A stretch of 64,000 nt of DNA from positions 62,001-126,000 of the forward strand of contig JAFDXI010000073.1 in the NCBI GenBank assembly GCA_018268035.1. The letters run 5' to 3'. The notes beneath the pieces were generated by a model. The model had not been told where the DNA came from and searched no databases. It saw nothing but the letters and a program-made list of their open reading frames with translations. Source of the stretch: Bacteroidota bacterium. Its GTDB lineage: Bacteria > Bacteroidota > Bacteroidia > Chitinophagales > Chitinophagaceae. The position numbers and the translations under genes were made by a program. This document shows positions 55,790-64,000 of the stretch, piece after piece. Within the stretch, counting starts at the first letter, position 1, and every line of letters begins with the position of its first letter.

Positions 55790-57211
55790 ATGAAACAACT
55801 CTATGTATTATTGGCTTTACAAATTATCTGGGGGGGGGTAAATGCCCAACAGCTTACACCTTGTGATACCGCTAATCTTGATTCCTCACTTGATTTAACA
55901 GGTGTGATATTTACTAATGTAGTTACCACAAGCCCTATCTCCTATGCAAAAAACCCATTGCCTTCTTTATTCAGAGATGTAAAATATGTGGGAGATGCTT
56001 ATGGAAAGCCGCCGGGCTGCACAGCGCCAGAAAATGATGAGTGCCTGAATGATGCTTCTGCATTGGTATTTACTGTCACTTACCCAAAAGACCATGATTA
56101 TGCTACATGCCCTTTAAAAGCAATAGTATTGATGCATGCCGGGGGCTTTGGGAAATGCAGCAGCTATGACCAATATTTAATTAAAGCCCTCGCTACATTG
56201 CTGGCAGGCAGGGGCTTTGTAGTCTATAACGTAGAATACAGAAGGGGTATTGATATTGACACTGTTGATAATAATAAATATACTTCTGTTCAACAATACA
56301 AAGCACCTTACATAGCCGAACAGGATATAAAAGGGTTTTTCAGAAGCATGATAAAAAGGGAAAGAAACAAAAGCCAGTTCAACGATGAATGGAGAATTGA
56401 TACCAATAATATTTATATGGGTGGCACGAGCGCCGGGGCATACACAGCACTAAATGTAGCCATTTATGATAATGCTATGATTAACGCTTTGTATGCCCCA
56501 CCCATTGCATCGGGGAATATACAATATGCTTTAGGCAGCCCTGATGTTGACTTTTATTATGGCAAACCCGATCTTGATTTTTACACCTTTTACCAACCAA
56601 AAATAAAAGGGATTTGCAGTATGTGGGGGGCTATCCCCATGCCATATAATCCCTATAATCAACTCAATCAGCAACCTGTATTTTTTGCAAATGCACATCT
56701 TGTGCCTGCTATACTATTTCATGGATATAAGGATATAAAATTCCCATTGTTAGATATCCCTAAGGGAAATCAAAATGTTTATTTATCAGGAATGCAAAAT
56801 TCTTTATCAAAATACAACTCAACTACTTTTTGTATAAGAAACGACTAAGGGCCTTTTAGCGTTAATTCCACATCTTCATCAGCAGATATTATCAACGGAA
56901 GCTCTTATAATTTGTTCCGGATACTTTCATACTATTCAGTAACCACTGAAATTTATGTGGACTGCAGCATGGGGCATGGGCTTGATGCAAATGGCCCTAA
57001 CTATAGCAGTAATTTTGGAACAAGCGCTATTAATCAATACCAAACAGCCGTATATATGGCTTCACGTATTGCTGTTTTTATTCAAAAACTTTTGCACCCG
57101 CCATCTGTTTATGGTAACAACATATTTGTAGATTGTGAAAACACCAGTAAAAACTGTACTACAAATACCAACTGCACCAATCGCAGTTGTGAACAAGCCA
57201 TAGATTTTTAA
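55790..57211 (+). pseudogene. Secreted alpha/beta hydrolase, first copy, interrupted by an in-frame stop
   Basis: The ATG at 55790 gives a signal peptide (MKQLYVLLALQIIWGGVNAQ) encoded over a G9 tract. An alpha/beta hydrolase follows with LMHAGGFGKCSSYD (oxyanion loop), G-T-S214-A-G nucleophile and D315 in HGYKDIKF. A TAA at 56846-56848 (codon 353) ends the frame; the same frame then continues to 57211 and includes the catalytic-base candidate H396 (SMGHGLD). Without the stop the product would be 473 residues, the same as the second copy. The truncated form lacks the catalytic His. Could be a true nonsense mutation, readthrough, or sequencing error. Confidence 0.8.
55830..55838 (+). repeat. 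G9 homopolymer in signal-peptide coding sequence (copy 1)
   Basis: Nine consecutive G starting 40 bp after the ATG, read as TGG GGG GGG GTA (W-G-G-V). The same tract at the same offset occurs in the third hydrolase gene. Such tracts slip during replication, and any change not divisible by three would silence the gene. Confidence 0.8.
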
Positions 57212-57229
57212 TCATAAAAAAACATTCTC

Positions 57230-59056
57230 ATGAAAACATCTTTAATCTTGTTAGCTCTGTTATTTCCCTTCTTAATGACAGCACAACCGGGAACCCTCGA
57301 TAAAAGTTTTGGCGATACCGGCATTGTGTTAAATAAAAACTACACTGGCGGTAATTTCAATAAAGTTGCTTTACAAAGCAATGGTAAAATTATTGCGGGT
57401 GGACGTGGGTATTTAAACAATGAACTGGAATTTAGATTAATGCGTTATAATCAGGATGGCAGCATTGATAAGAGCTTTGGTGATAGTGGTATTTCCGGTG
57501 GAAGCGAGATTGGTCAGATATTTGGAATGGCTATCACTAAGGAAGATGACATTGTAATATTCGAGGGTACTACCGGTAGTATTAAACTGGCTAAATACAA
57601 AAAAGACGGCGGGATAGACAGTTCATTTGGCAGCAACGGGAGATCTGTCATGCATGTTGGAAAGGGTGATGATGCAACTGCTGATATGGCCCTTCAGACT
57701 GATGGTAAAATAGTAGTTTGTGGATATATTATCAATGCCCCCAATGAAGCGAGGCAGCTATTCCTGGTCAGATACCTGCAAGATGGCAACCTTGATAATA
57801 GTTTTGGTGAAAATGGTATTGTAATCCTGGGAGAAAAAGATGGTGATAAATCTTTGTATTCTGTAAATGCTTTGGCCCTGCAATCGAACGGGCAAATTAT
57901 TGTAGCTTATGCCAACATTTCATCATCGTTTGCAAGAGCATACCGCTTTAATCCTGACGGAAGCCAGGACATGAATTTTGGAAATGCAGGAATAGCGAGG
58001 TTTCAATCATCAGATGATATAGTAAACTCTTATGAAGTATTTAGTTTGGCCATACAAACGGATGGTAAAATTATTAGTGGCGGCAATGCCGGAGCCAGGG
58101 ATTATCATCATAGTACATACATGGCTGCCGCCCGATTAAATACAGATGGCAGCGTTGACAGCAGTTTTGGTAATAACGGTATCCAACATGTATTATTTGG
58201 AGATGATGATTCACAATCCACAGATATTTTATTACAGAAAGACGGGAAAGCCATAATATCAGGCTGGTCATATACATCAAATTATGCTGATGTCAATTTT
58301 GCACTTGCCCGGCTAAACCCCGATGGGGCTTTTGATGAAAGTTTTGGTAATAATGGCAAAACAATAACTGTAGTAAATGGTTTTGCCGTTGCTGAAAGTG
58401 CAGCACTTCAGCAAGACGGGAAAGTAGTTCTCGGAGGATATTCCACTGTTGGGGTTATTGGAGCCACCACCTATCTCCTTCTCGCCCGCTACAACAACGA
58501 CCTCAGTAAAAAGCAGATCATCTTTGCCAAAATACGCCGCTGGTGGCAACACCACAACGGCATCATGTGGGATAATGTGCCGGGCATAAAAAATTATGCC
58601 ATACAACGTAGCGGTGATGGCGCACACTGGTCAACTGTGTACAGCACCTCCGTTAACCATTCACCATTAACCAGTAACAATTCTCAATTAACCATTAACA
58701 ATTCACCATTATCCATTCACAATTATTACAACGATGCCTCACCACTCCCCGGCGACAACTATTACCGCCTGCAAACAACGAGTGTTGCCGGTGCAGTTAA
58801 TTATTCCAATGTGGTTGCGATAAATAATACTGCAATAAAAATTTCGCCCAACCCGGCAAACAATGTTTTGCATATTGAAGGTTTGCCATCAACAGCAAAA
58901 ATCACCGTGGTTGATTTTATGGGCAATGTCAAACTGAAAACAACAGCATCCAACAACGGCTATAACTTAAACATTTCATCATTAAAACCCGGCAATTATT
59001 TATTGAAACTGGACATGAATGGTGAGGTCGTAGTGAGGAAGTTTTTGAAGGAGTGA
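57230..59056 (+). CDS. Delta-60 repeat protein with type IX sorting domain, first copy
   Basis: A 608-residue secreted protein: signal peptide to about residue 19 (LMTAQPGTLDKSFG), then about seven delta-60 repeats (PF17164 type) marked by LDKSFGDTGI, IDKSFGDSGI, IDSSFGSNGR, LDNSFGENGI, VDSSFGNNGI and FDESFGNNGK. These probably form a beta-propeller. A linker encoded partly by a repeat-like sequence (58652-58729) leads to the T9SS type A tail (KISPNPANNVLHIEGL to FLKE). It starts 18 bp after the hydrolase copy 1 stop, implying co-transcription. Function of such proteins is unknown. Confidence 0.88.
   Translation: MKTSLILLALLFPFLMTAQPGTLDKSFGDTGIVLNKNYTGGNFNKVALQSNGKIIAGGRGYLNNELEFRLMRYNQDGSIDKSFGDSGISGGSEIGQIFGMAITKEDDIVIFEGTTGSIKLAKYKKDGGIDSSFGSNGRSVMHVGKGDDATADMALQTDGKIVVCGYIINAPNEARQLFLVRYLQDGNLDNSFGENGIVILGEKDGDKSLYSVNALALQSNGQIIVAYANISSSFARAYRFNPDGSQDMNFGNAGIARFQSSDDIVNSYEVFSLAIQTDGKIISGGNAGARDYHHSTYMAAARLNTDGSVDSSFGNNGIQHVLFGDDDSQSTDILLQKDGKAIISGWSYTSNYADVNFALARLNPDGAFDESFGNNGKTITVVNGFAVAESAALQQDGKVVLGGYSTVGVIGATTYLLLARYNNDLSKKQIIFAKIRRWWQHHNGIMWDNVPGIKNYAIQRSGDGAHWSTVYSTSVNHSPLTSNNSQLTINNSPLSIHNYYNDASPLPGDNYYRLQTTSVAGAVNYSNVVAINNTAIKISPNPANNVLHIEGLPSTAKITVVDFMGNVKLKTTASNNGYNLNISSLKPGNYLLKLDMNGEVVVRKFLKE
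58485..58800 (+). repeat. Shared 3' segment of the delta-60 genes with an embedded intergenic-type repeat (copy 1)
   Basis: This segment is nearly identical to 61955-62271 in the second delta-60 gene; the surrounding repeats differ strongly. Inside it, 58652-58729 is a low-complexity word of the TTCACCATTAACC/CAATTCACCATT kind found in Bacteroidota intergenic DNA, here translated as an Asn/Ser-rich linker (NHSPLTSNNSQLTINN). The pattern indicates recent duplication or gene conversion. Confidence 0.8.
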
Positions 59057-59214
59057 AAAATAAAATATAGCTAATGAAATTATTGCTAATTTCAATCTTT
59101 GGCGGTGTGGCATAGAAACAATTTACAGATCCTGCCCGGTAAATCCTATATCTTTTACAGAACTATCATTGTTTAGTTTATAATTCTGTATTTTTTAACT
59201 GTAAATGATTTCTT

Positions 59215-60636
59215 ATGAATATTTCGCGCAAACAATTTTTGAAAAACGCAGTATTGTTAAGTACTGGTTCGGCTTTACTTAAACACAATCTTTTTGCTGG
59301 CACCCCAACCCCAGGTGATACTTTCTCCTGTACGCTTAGTAAAAATATGGACCTAAGGTCTAATTATCCAGGCATTGGCGATGATATTCAAATGATTGAA
59401 GGCAATGGAATTGCTTATGGTAAAAGTACTGATTTATACAAAGATGAAAACTTTCCGGATGATTGTCAACCAATAAACAGTTCAACCTGTGACGGGTCTG
59501 ATGATCTTATTAATTACAATGGTATCGCGGTGAAAAGTTACAGGTATAACTTAAGATATTATGTTTATTATTCCAATATAGATTATACAACCTGCGAACT
59601 GCCTGCCTTCATAGTTGCCCATCCCGGCGGCTTTTCAGATTGTTCTTACCTGAATAATAACAGCAATGATCCTATCAGGATACTTTGCATAGAAATGGCG
59701 AAACGCGGATACGTTTGTTTTAGTATTGAATACCGCAGGGGGAGAATTAAAAAAAGCGGCTTCATTACTGTACAACAAATGCTTTCTTATTACAGGGCCT
59801 GTCAGGATTTCAGAGGGGCAGTAAGAAGTATCATAACCAAACAAAGAACAGGTTCAACAACATATAAAATTGATGAAAATCAAATTTTCGTTGGCGGTAT
59901 AAGTGCCGGAAGCTTTGCCGCCCTGAATGCGGCATATATAAACCAATCTATGATGGAAGATATATTGCCCGGTATTACGAATGCAATGGGAAGTTTGGAT
60001 ATTGACTTATACACTGGCGGAGCATCTATTTCAAATCCTCCAACTATTAAGGGTGTGATGAATTGTTGGGGTAATTTCTACATTCCCCTGGTTGGTTTCT
60101 CAGACATCCCAGGTTACTTTCTCAGTAAAGGAATTACCTATTTCCCTCCTGCAATTTGTTTCCAGGGATTAAAAGATAAGGTTGCATTTCCACATACCCA
60201 GCCAGGAATATTTCCACCATTCGGATCATCATTTCGAACGGATAATTGTCTAACCAATAATCTCGGAATACCATCATATACATTGCCATTACCTCCGCCG
60301 AATGGAGATCCAAATTTATATGCCTGTGGTGCTGAAATTGTATTTAATATATTGCGGGATTCCCGAATTAATATAGCCTGTGAAATATACGAAGACTCTT
60401 CAATGGCGCATGGCATTAATGATGCAGATGATGATTTTAGTTTTCAAAACACTGCGCAACCGGCGCCTGATGTTTATACTTACATTGCACAAAGAACCGC
60501 CACTTATTTCCAGGCAGTGAGATTAGGTGGAGCTTTACTACTCGGCCACAATTTCTTTTTGGACTGCGCAAATGCAAGACATGCAGCACAGGTTAGTTCA
60601 GACACCTGTGGCCTACTTAAAACAACACCTTTCTAA
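59215..60636 (+). CDS. Secreted alpha/beta hydrolase, second copy
   Basis: A 473-residue intact paralogue. The N-terminus (MNISRKQFLKNAVLLSTGSALLKHNLFAG) is Tat-like in shape but lacks the twin Arg, and there is no G tract. The catalytic set is AHPGGFSDCSYLN (oxyanion), G-I-S230-A-G, D321 (FQGLKDK) and H399 (SSMAHGIND). Multiple Cys residues suggest disulfides outside the cell. No named esterase family could be assigned; carboxylesterase or peptidase-like activity is plausible. It lies between the two delta-60 repeat genes, 27 bp before the second. Confidence 0.82.
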   Translation: MNISRKQFLKNAVLLSTGSALLKHNLFAGTPTPGDTFSCTLSKNMDLRSNYPGIGDDIQMIEGNGIAYGKSTDLYKDENFPDDCQPINSSTCDGSDDLINYNGIAVKSYRYNLRYYVYYSNIDYTTCELPAFIVAHPGGFSDCSYLNNNSNDPIRILCIEMAKRGYVCFSIEYRRGRIKKSGFITVQQMLSYYRACQDFRGAVRSIITKQRTGSTTYKIDENQIFVGGISAGSFAALNAAYINQSMMEDILPGITNAMGSLDIDLYTGGASISNPPTIKGVMNCWGNFYIPLVGFSDIPGYFLSKGITYFPPAICFQGLKDKVAFPHTQPGIFPPFGSSFRTDNCLTNNLGIPSYTLPLPPPNGDPNLYACGAEIVFNILRDSRINIACEIYEDSSMAHGINDADDDFSFQNTAQPAPDVYTYIAQRTATYFQAVRLGGALLLGHNFFLDCANARHAAQVSSDTCGLLKTTPF

Positions 60637-60663
60637 ATTTTAATTCATTCTAAAAATTTTAAA

Positions 60664-62541
60664 ATGAAACAGAAATATTTACTAATTGTTATTTTTTTAA
60701 TTGCAAGCAGAGCAGTTGCCCAACCTGGTACTTTAGATACTACATTTGGAGAAGAAGGAAAGGTCTTATCAACTACTTTATTAGGATTACCTTATGCCGC
60801 ACAATCTATAATTGTAGAAAAAGATGGCGACATACTCGTTGGAAGTGGGGAAGGCACAGCCTTTTTACTAAAACAATTTTTGAACAATGGGTATCCTGAT
60901 TCTGCTTTCGGAAATGCCGGTGAAACGAGAACAAAATTCGAAAATTATTTAGATGCTTATATTATATCTGTAAGCGTAACTAATGATAATAAAATAATTG
61001 CTGCAGGAATTGGCGATGGTGGATTGGGTTCGCACAATAGTGATATACTGTTGGCAAGATATTTTGAAAATGGTAAACTTGATTCAAGTTTTGGAACTAA
61101 CGGTAAAGTAATCGGTAATTTTAATTTGATTGAAATTATTAGTTGCATGAAAATAACCAACGAAGGAAAAATCCTGGTGGCAGGTTATTGTGAGGCGGGC
61201 GAGGATGGAAAAGATAATTGCTTCCTGGCTCAGTTTAACAGTGATGGCTCAGTAGATACAAATTTTGGGGACAGCGGAAAAGTGATTACAGATGTTGACT
61301 CTTTCTATCAATCATACATCAATTCAATTGCCATAACCCCGGATGGGGGCATTATTGCCGCAGGCAGCGCCAAATATATACCTAATTTTAAACAGGATCA
61401 GATGCTCCTGGCAAAATATACTGCTGACGGGAAACCCGATACTGGGTTTGGCAACAATGGCCTGGTATTTACAAATGTGGGCCCGGATGCAGATTATGCT
61501 TATGCCGTTGCTATACAAAACGATGGCAGGATAGTTGTGGGGGGTGTGGCAAATTATTTTGCGCTGGATTCTGCTGCTATGGCAGTGGTGCGTTATAACA
61601 TTGATGGCAGCCTTGATCAATCTTTCAATAATACCGGCTTTTTATCTATTTTTTTTGGAACTGATAATGCTGTTGCAAAAGCATTAGTAATTCAGCCAGG
61701 TGGGAATTTTATATTAGGCGGGAGTAAAGGCCCGGATTACTCTTCCCCACCAAATTATGCTGCTGCTGATTTTGCGCTTGCATCAGTTACAAAAGATGGA
61801 AAAATTGACTCTTCTTTCGGATCAAATGGAGTTGTTACTACCGATTTTTCTGGAAATCAGGACGGATGCTATGCGCTTGCTTTGCAGGCGGACGGAAAAA
61901 TTATTGCTGTAGGCGGTTCCGTTGATCCCAATTTGCAAATTGGCTATATTGCCCTCGCCCGCTACAACAACGACCTCACCAAAAAGCAAATCATCTTTGC
62001 CAAAATACGCCGTTGGTGGCTACACCACAACGGCATTATGTGGGATAATGTGCCTGGCATAAAAAATTATGCCATACAACGTAGCGGTGATGGCGCACAC
62101 TGGTCAACCGTGTATAGCACCTCCGTTAACCATTCACCATTATTCGGTAACAATTCTCAATTAACCATTAACAATTCACCATTATCCATTCACAATTATT
62201 ACAACGATGCCACACCACTCCCCGGCGACAACTATTACCGCCTGCAAACAACGAGTATTGATGGTGCAGTAAGTTATTCAAATGTGCTTGCCATCAACAA
62301 TAATAATGCAATAAAAATTTCACCCAACCCCGCAAAAAATATATTGCATGTAGAAGGTTTGCCAAAGGATAAAAAAGTAAGGCTGAGTGTAGTTGACCTT
62401 ACCGGAACGGTGAAACTACAAACCATCGCCAATACGGTATCGTTATACGACATCAACATTGCGTCCTTGCACCCGGGGAATTACCTGTTGAAAATAGAAA
62501 ATGGCAGTGAAGTGTTGACGAAGCAGTTTTTGAAAGAATAA
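60664..62541 (+). CDS. Delta-60 repeat protein with type IX sorting domain, second copy
   Basis: A 625-residue paralogue of the 57.2 kb protein: signal peptide to about 19 (RAVAQPGTLDTTFG), about seven delta-60 repeats (LDSSFGTNGK, VDTNFGDSGK, PDTGFGNNGL, LDQSFNNTGF, IDSSFGSNGV and others), the shared linker, and a T9SS type A tail (KISPNPAKNILHVEGL to FLKE). The repeat domain has diverged while the linker has not. It follows the second hydrolase gene by 27 bp. Cell-surface or secreted; function unknown, possibly a partner or scaffold for the hydrolase. Confidence 0.88.
   Translation: MKQKYLLIVIFLIASRAVAQPGTLDTTFGEEGKVLSTTLLGLPYAAQSIIVEKDGDILVGSGEGTAFLLKQFLNNGYPDSAFGNAGETRTKFENYLDAYIISVSVTNDNKIIAAGIGDGGLGSHNSDILLARYFENGKLDSSFGTNGKVIGNFNLIEIISCMKITNEGKILVAGYCEAGEDGKDNCFLAQFNSDGSVDTNFGDSGKVITDVDSFYQSYINSIAITPDGGIIAAGSAKYIPNFKQDQMLLAKYTADGKPDTGFGNNGLVFTNVGPDADYAYAVAIQNDGRIVVGGVANYFALDSAAMAVVRYNIDGSLDQSFNNTGFLSIFFGTDNAVAKALVIQPGGNFILGGSKGPDYSSPPNYAAADFALASVTKDGKIDSSFGSNGVVTTDFSGNQDGCYALALQADGKIIAVGGSVDPNLQIGYIALARYNNDLTKKQIIFAKIRRWWLHHNGIMWDNVPGIKNYAIQRSGDGAHWSTVYSTSVNHSPLFGNNSQLTINNSPLSIHNYYNDATPLPGDNYYRLQTTSIDGAVSYSNVLAINNNNAIKISPNPAKNILHVEGLPKDKKVRLSVVDLTGTVKLQTIANTVSLYDINIASLHPGNYLLKIENGSEVLTKQFLKE
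61955..62271 (+). repeat. Shared 3' segment of the delta-60 genes (copy 2)
   Basis: The second instance of the conserved block, with the embedded repeat at 62125-62202. Differences from copy 1 are scattered single bases, many silent. Confidence 0.8.
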
Positions 62542-62592
62542 TGTTTTATCATCTGTTTTTCCTATCTTGCTGATTGGTTAATTTCACCAACT

Positions 62593-64000
62593 ATGAAAAA
62601 ACTATATGTACTTCTATTATTACAAATTATCTGGGGGGGGGTAAATGCCCAAACCATTAACATCTGTACTAATTTCTGCACCAGGGATTTAACAGATACC
62701 ATTGCGGGGATACAAATAGCATCGGCAGAAATAACCTACTGTAAGAAGGCCTCCGGCAATTGCATACTGGTAAACAATTTTGATGTTTTATACAAAGAAA
62801 ATAATTGTCCCAATAACCCAAACGGTATTGATGATTGCAATGATACCCTTTCAAAGGTTTTAAAAATACATGTATATTATCCTTCTAACCATAATTATGA
62901 TGCCTGCAGGCTCCCTGGGGCTATTTTGTTTCATGCGGGCAGCTATGCAGAATGTAGTTCTTATGATAATCCCGGAATAGTGGCCCTGGCAACAAAACTT
63001 TGCAAAAGGGGTTTTGTTGTTTTTAATGTAAATTACCTGGTGGGTGTTATTGCAGACATGAGGGTGGTGCCGAATGGGCGATTAACATATCCTCCGGGTA
63101 TTGTTACTTTCACCACTGCCCAACAATGGCTGGCTATTTACCGGGGAATGCAGGATGCAAGAGGGGCCATAAGAAGTATCATTAAAATGGAAACAGATGG
63201 TACATTTGGAACGCAAGCGCTGCCATTTAAAATAAATGAAAACCAGATTTTAGTGGGTGGTACAAGCGCAGGCAGTGTGCTTGCTTTGGGTGCAACATTT
63301 TATAAGCCGCAGTCAAAAATTGATTCTATTTTCCCGGGTGTAAGCAATTCATTAGGCCCCATTGATTTAGAAGATGTTTATTATGCTAACCCGGATGAAG
63401 TGGATTATTTTGGAAAAATAATAGCGTTACTGAATTGTTGGGGGGCGTTGGTAACCCCGGCGACAGCAGGTTTTTTTTCTGATCCTTATTCTTTTTTTGC
63501 CAACCAGGGATATGAATTACCTTCTGTTATTTCATTTCACGGTCTCCATGATTCAACATTCAATTATCAATACCAGGGTGTGTATTTCTCCACTTATGAT
63601 GGCAGAATAAACGGATATGGGAACTTGTTTCGAACTGAAAGCCGTTGCCTATCTGCTCAATATTCTGTGAATCCAAATAATGATACTTTACCCGATTTTA
63701 TAATGATTGGTTCACAAACTATTTACGAAATGTTACATGCACATAACATTTCCTGTGAATTATATTTGGATTGCCAGGCGGGTCATGGTTTAGATAATGA
63801 TGACCCTTCCTGTGTTAGTTGCTCCATCCACCCCGGGGATTATACCAGAAAAAGCGATTGCAGCCTGTGTGGTTATCAGAGCAATTATGGTGTAATCACA
63901 GCAAACACACAGGATAAAACCTATGATTATATAGCAGGGCGGGCAGCCACTTTATTCCAGGCAAAATTAGGCGGAATTGCATTCTTGCTGACGACAACAA
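62593..64000 (+). CDS. Secreted alpha/beta hydrolase, third copy (partial, runs off the window)
   Basis: Open from ATG 62593 to the end of the window (469 complete codons, no stop). Signal peptide MKKLYVLLLLQIIWGGVNAQ is nearly the same as copy 1 and is encoded over G9. The oxyanion loop is FHAGSYAECSSYD. The catalytic set is G-T-S225-A-G, D320 (FHGLHDST) and H398 (QAGHGLDNDD). It follows the second delta-60 gene by 51 bp, so a third delta-60 gene may follow beyond the window. Intact as far as visible; in frame with the current G9 length. Confidence 0.85.
   Translation, partial: MKKLYVLLLLQIIWGGVNAQTINICTNFCTRDLTDTIAGIQIASAEITYCKKASGNCILVNNFDVLYKENNCPNNPNGIDDCNDTLSKVLKIHVYYPSNHNYDACRLPGAILFHAGSYAECSSYDNPGIVALATKLCKRGFVVFNVNYLVGVIADMRVVPNGRLTYPPGIVTFTTAQQWLAIYRGMQDARGAIRSIIKMETDGTFGTQALPFKINENQILVGGTSAGSVLALGATFYKPQSKIDSIFPGVSNSLGPIDLEDVYYANPDEVDYFGKIIALLNCWGALVTPATAGFFSDPYSFFANQGYELPSVISFHGLHDSTFNYQYQGVYFSTYDGRINGYGNLFRTESRCLSAQYSVNPNNDTLPDFIMIGSQTIYEMLHAHNISCELYLDCQAGHGLDNDDPSCVSCSIHPGDYTRKSDCSLCGYQSNYGVITANTQDKTYDYIAGRAATLFQAKLGGIAFLLTTT
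62633..62641 (+). repeat. G9 homopolymer in signal-peptide coding sequence (copy 3)
   Basis: Nine G at the same offset (40 bp) from the ATG as in copy 1, embedded in the same words (TTACAAATTATCT before, TAAATGCCCAA after). In AT-rich DNA such long G runs are rare, so conservation of length in two diverged genes suggests selection or recent exchange. Confidence 0.8.

Overview
The window is AT-rich chromosomal DNA from a member of the Bacteroidota, probably the Chitinophagaceae/Chitinophagia (inference). Support comes from C-terminal secretion-sorting domains of the type IX system on the M1 peptidase and the delta-60 repeat proteins, from promoter-like TAnnTTTG boxes, and from the gene content (Wza/Wzc-type export genes, GH29 fucosidase, DPP IV, GlxA-type regulators, DUF1697, DUF4918). 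No rRNA genes, prophage or complete insertion sequence is visible. One tRNA-Ser(GGA) is present.

Layout. 1-7.3 kb: the end of an exopolysaccharide locus on the minus strand (Wza-like lipoprotein, Wzc-like tyrosine kinase, FkbM methyltransferase, ABC-2 permease, three further methyltransferases). 7.7-25.5 kb: mostly single housekeeping or secreted genes (LolC/E-like permease, M1 peptidase, GH25 lysozyme, AlkA-type glycosylase, DPP IV, a TRAFs-binding/TPR protein with a TIR/deoxyribosyltransferase-like front domain, GH18 chitinase, tRNA-Ser, TatD, polysaccharide deacetylase, GH29, QueD, HemN, LLM oxidoreductase). 25.6-26.5 kb: a repeat island with a nested inverted-repeat element and two 27-bp-period arrays around a frameshifted GxxExxY gene. 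26.6-40.3 kb: metabolic and small stress genes, aconitase, a SMUG2-like glycosylase, and a DprA-family gene overlapping a phosphoribosyltransferase gene.

41-48.4 kb: a probable nitrosative/oxidative stress region. The plus-strand operon encodes a DUF2249x3-ScdA-hemerythrin fusion, a DUF1858/DUF2249 protein, an NnrS/heme-copper-oxidase-like membrane protein, a DUF59 Fe-S assembly factor and an Rrf2 regulator with a Cys triad. Cupin, hemerythrin, AhpD-like, OsmC and methyltransferase genes follow. A near-palindrome overlaps the -33 region of the operon promoter, and a related half-site lies at the hemerythrin promoter.

49-55.6 kb: a methyltransferase pseudogene with two compensating frameshifts, uvrA, a type II restriction-modification pair (m4C-type methyltransferase with a degenerate SNase-like tail and a TTG start, plus an MjaI-family endonuclease), and an RluA-type pseudouridine synthase.

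55.8-64 kb: the most unusual region, and the best candidate for an undescribed system. A two-gene module is repeated: a secreted Cys-containing alpha/beta hydrolase followed by a delta-60-repeat protein with a type IX sorting tail. Two copies are complete and a third begins and runs off the window. Two of the three hydrolase genes carry an identical G9 homopolymer at the same point of the signal-peptide coding sequence, as expected of a phase-variable switch. The first hydrolase also has an in-frame stop between its catalytic Asp and His. The two delta-60 genes share a nearly identical 3' segment that includes a translated copy of an intergenic-type repeat.
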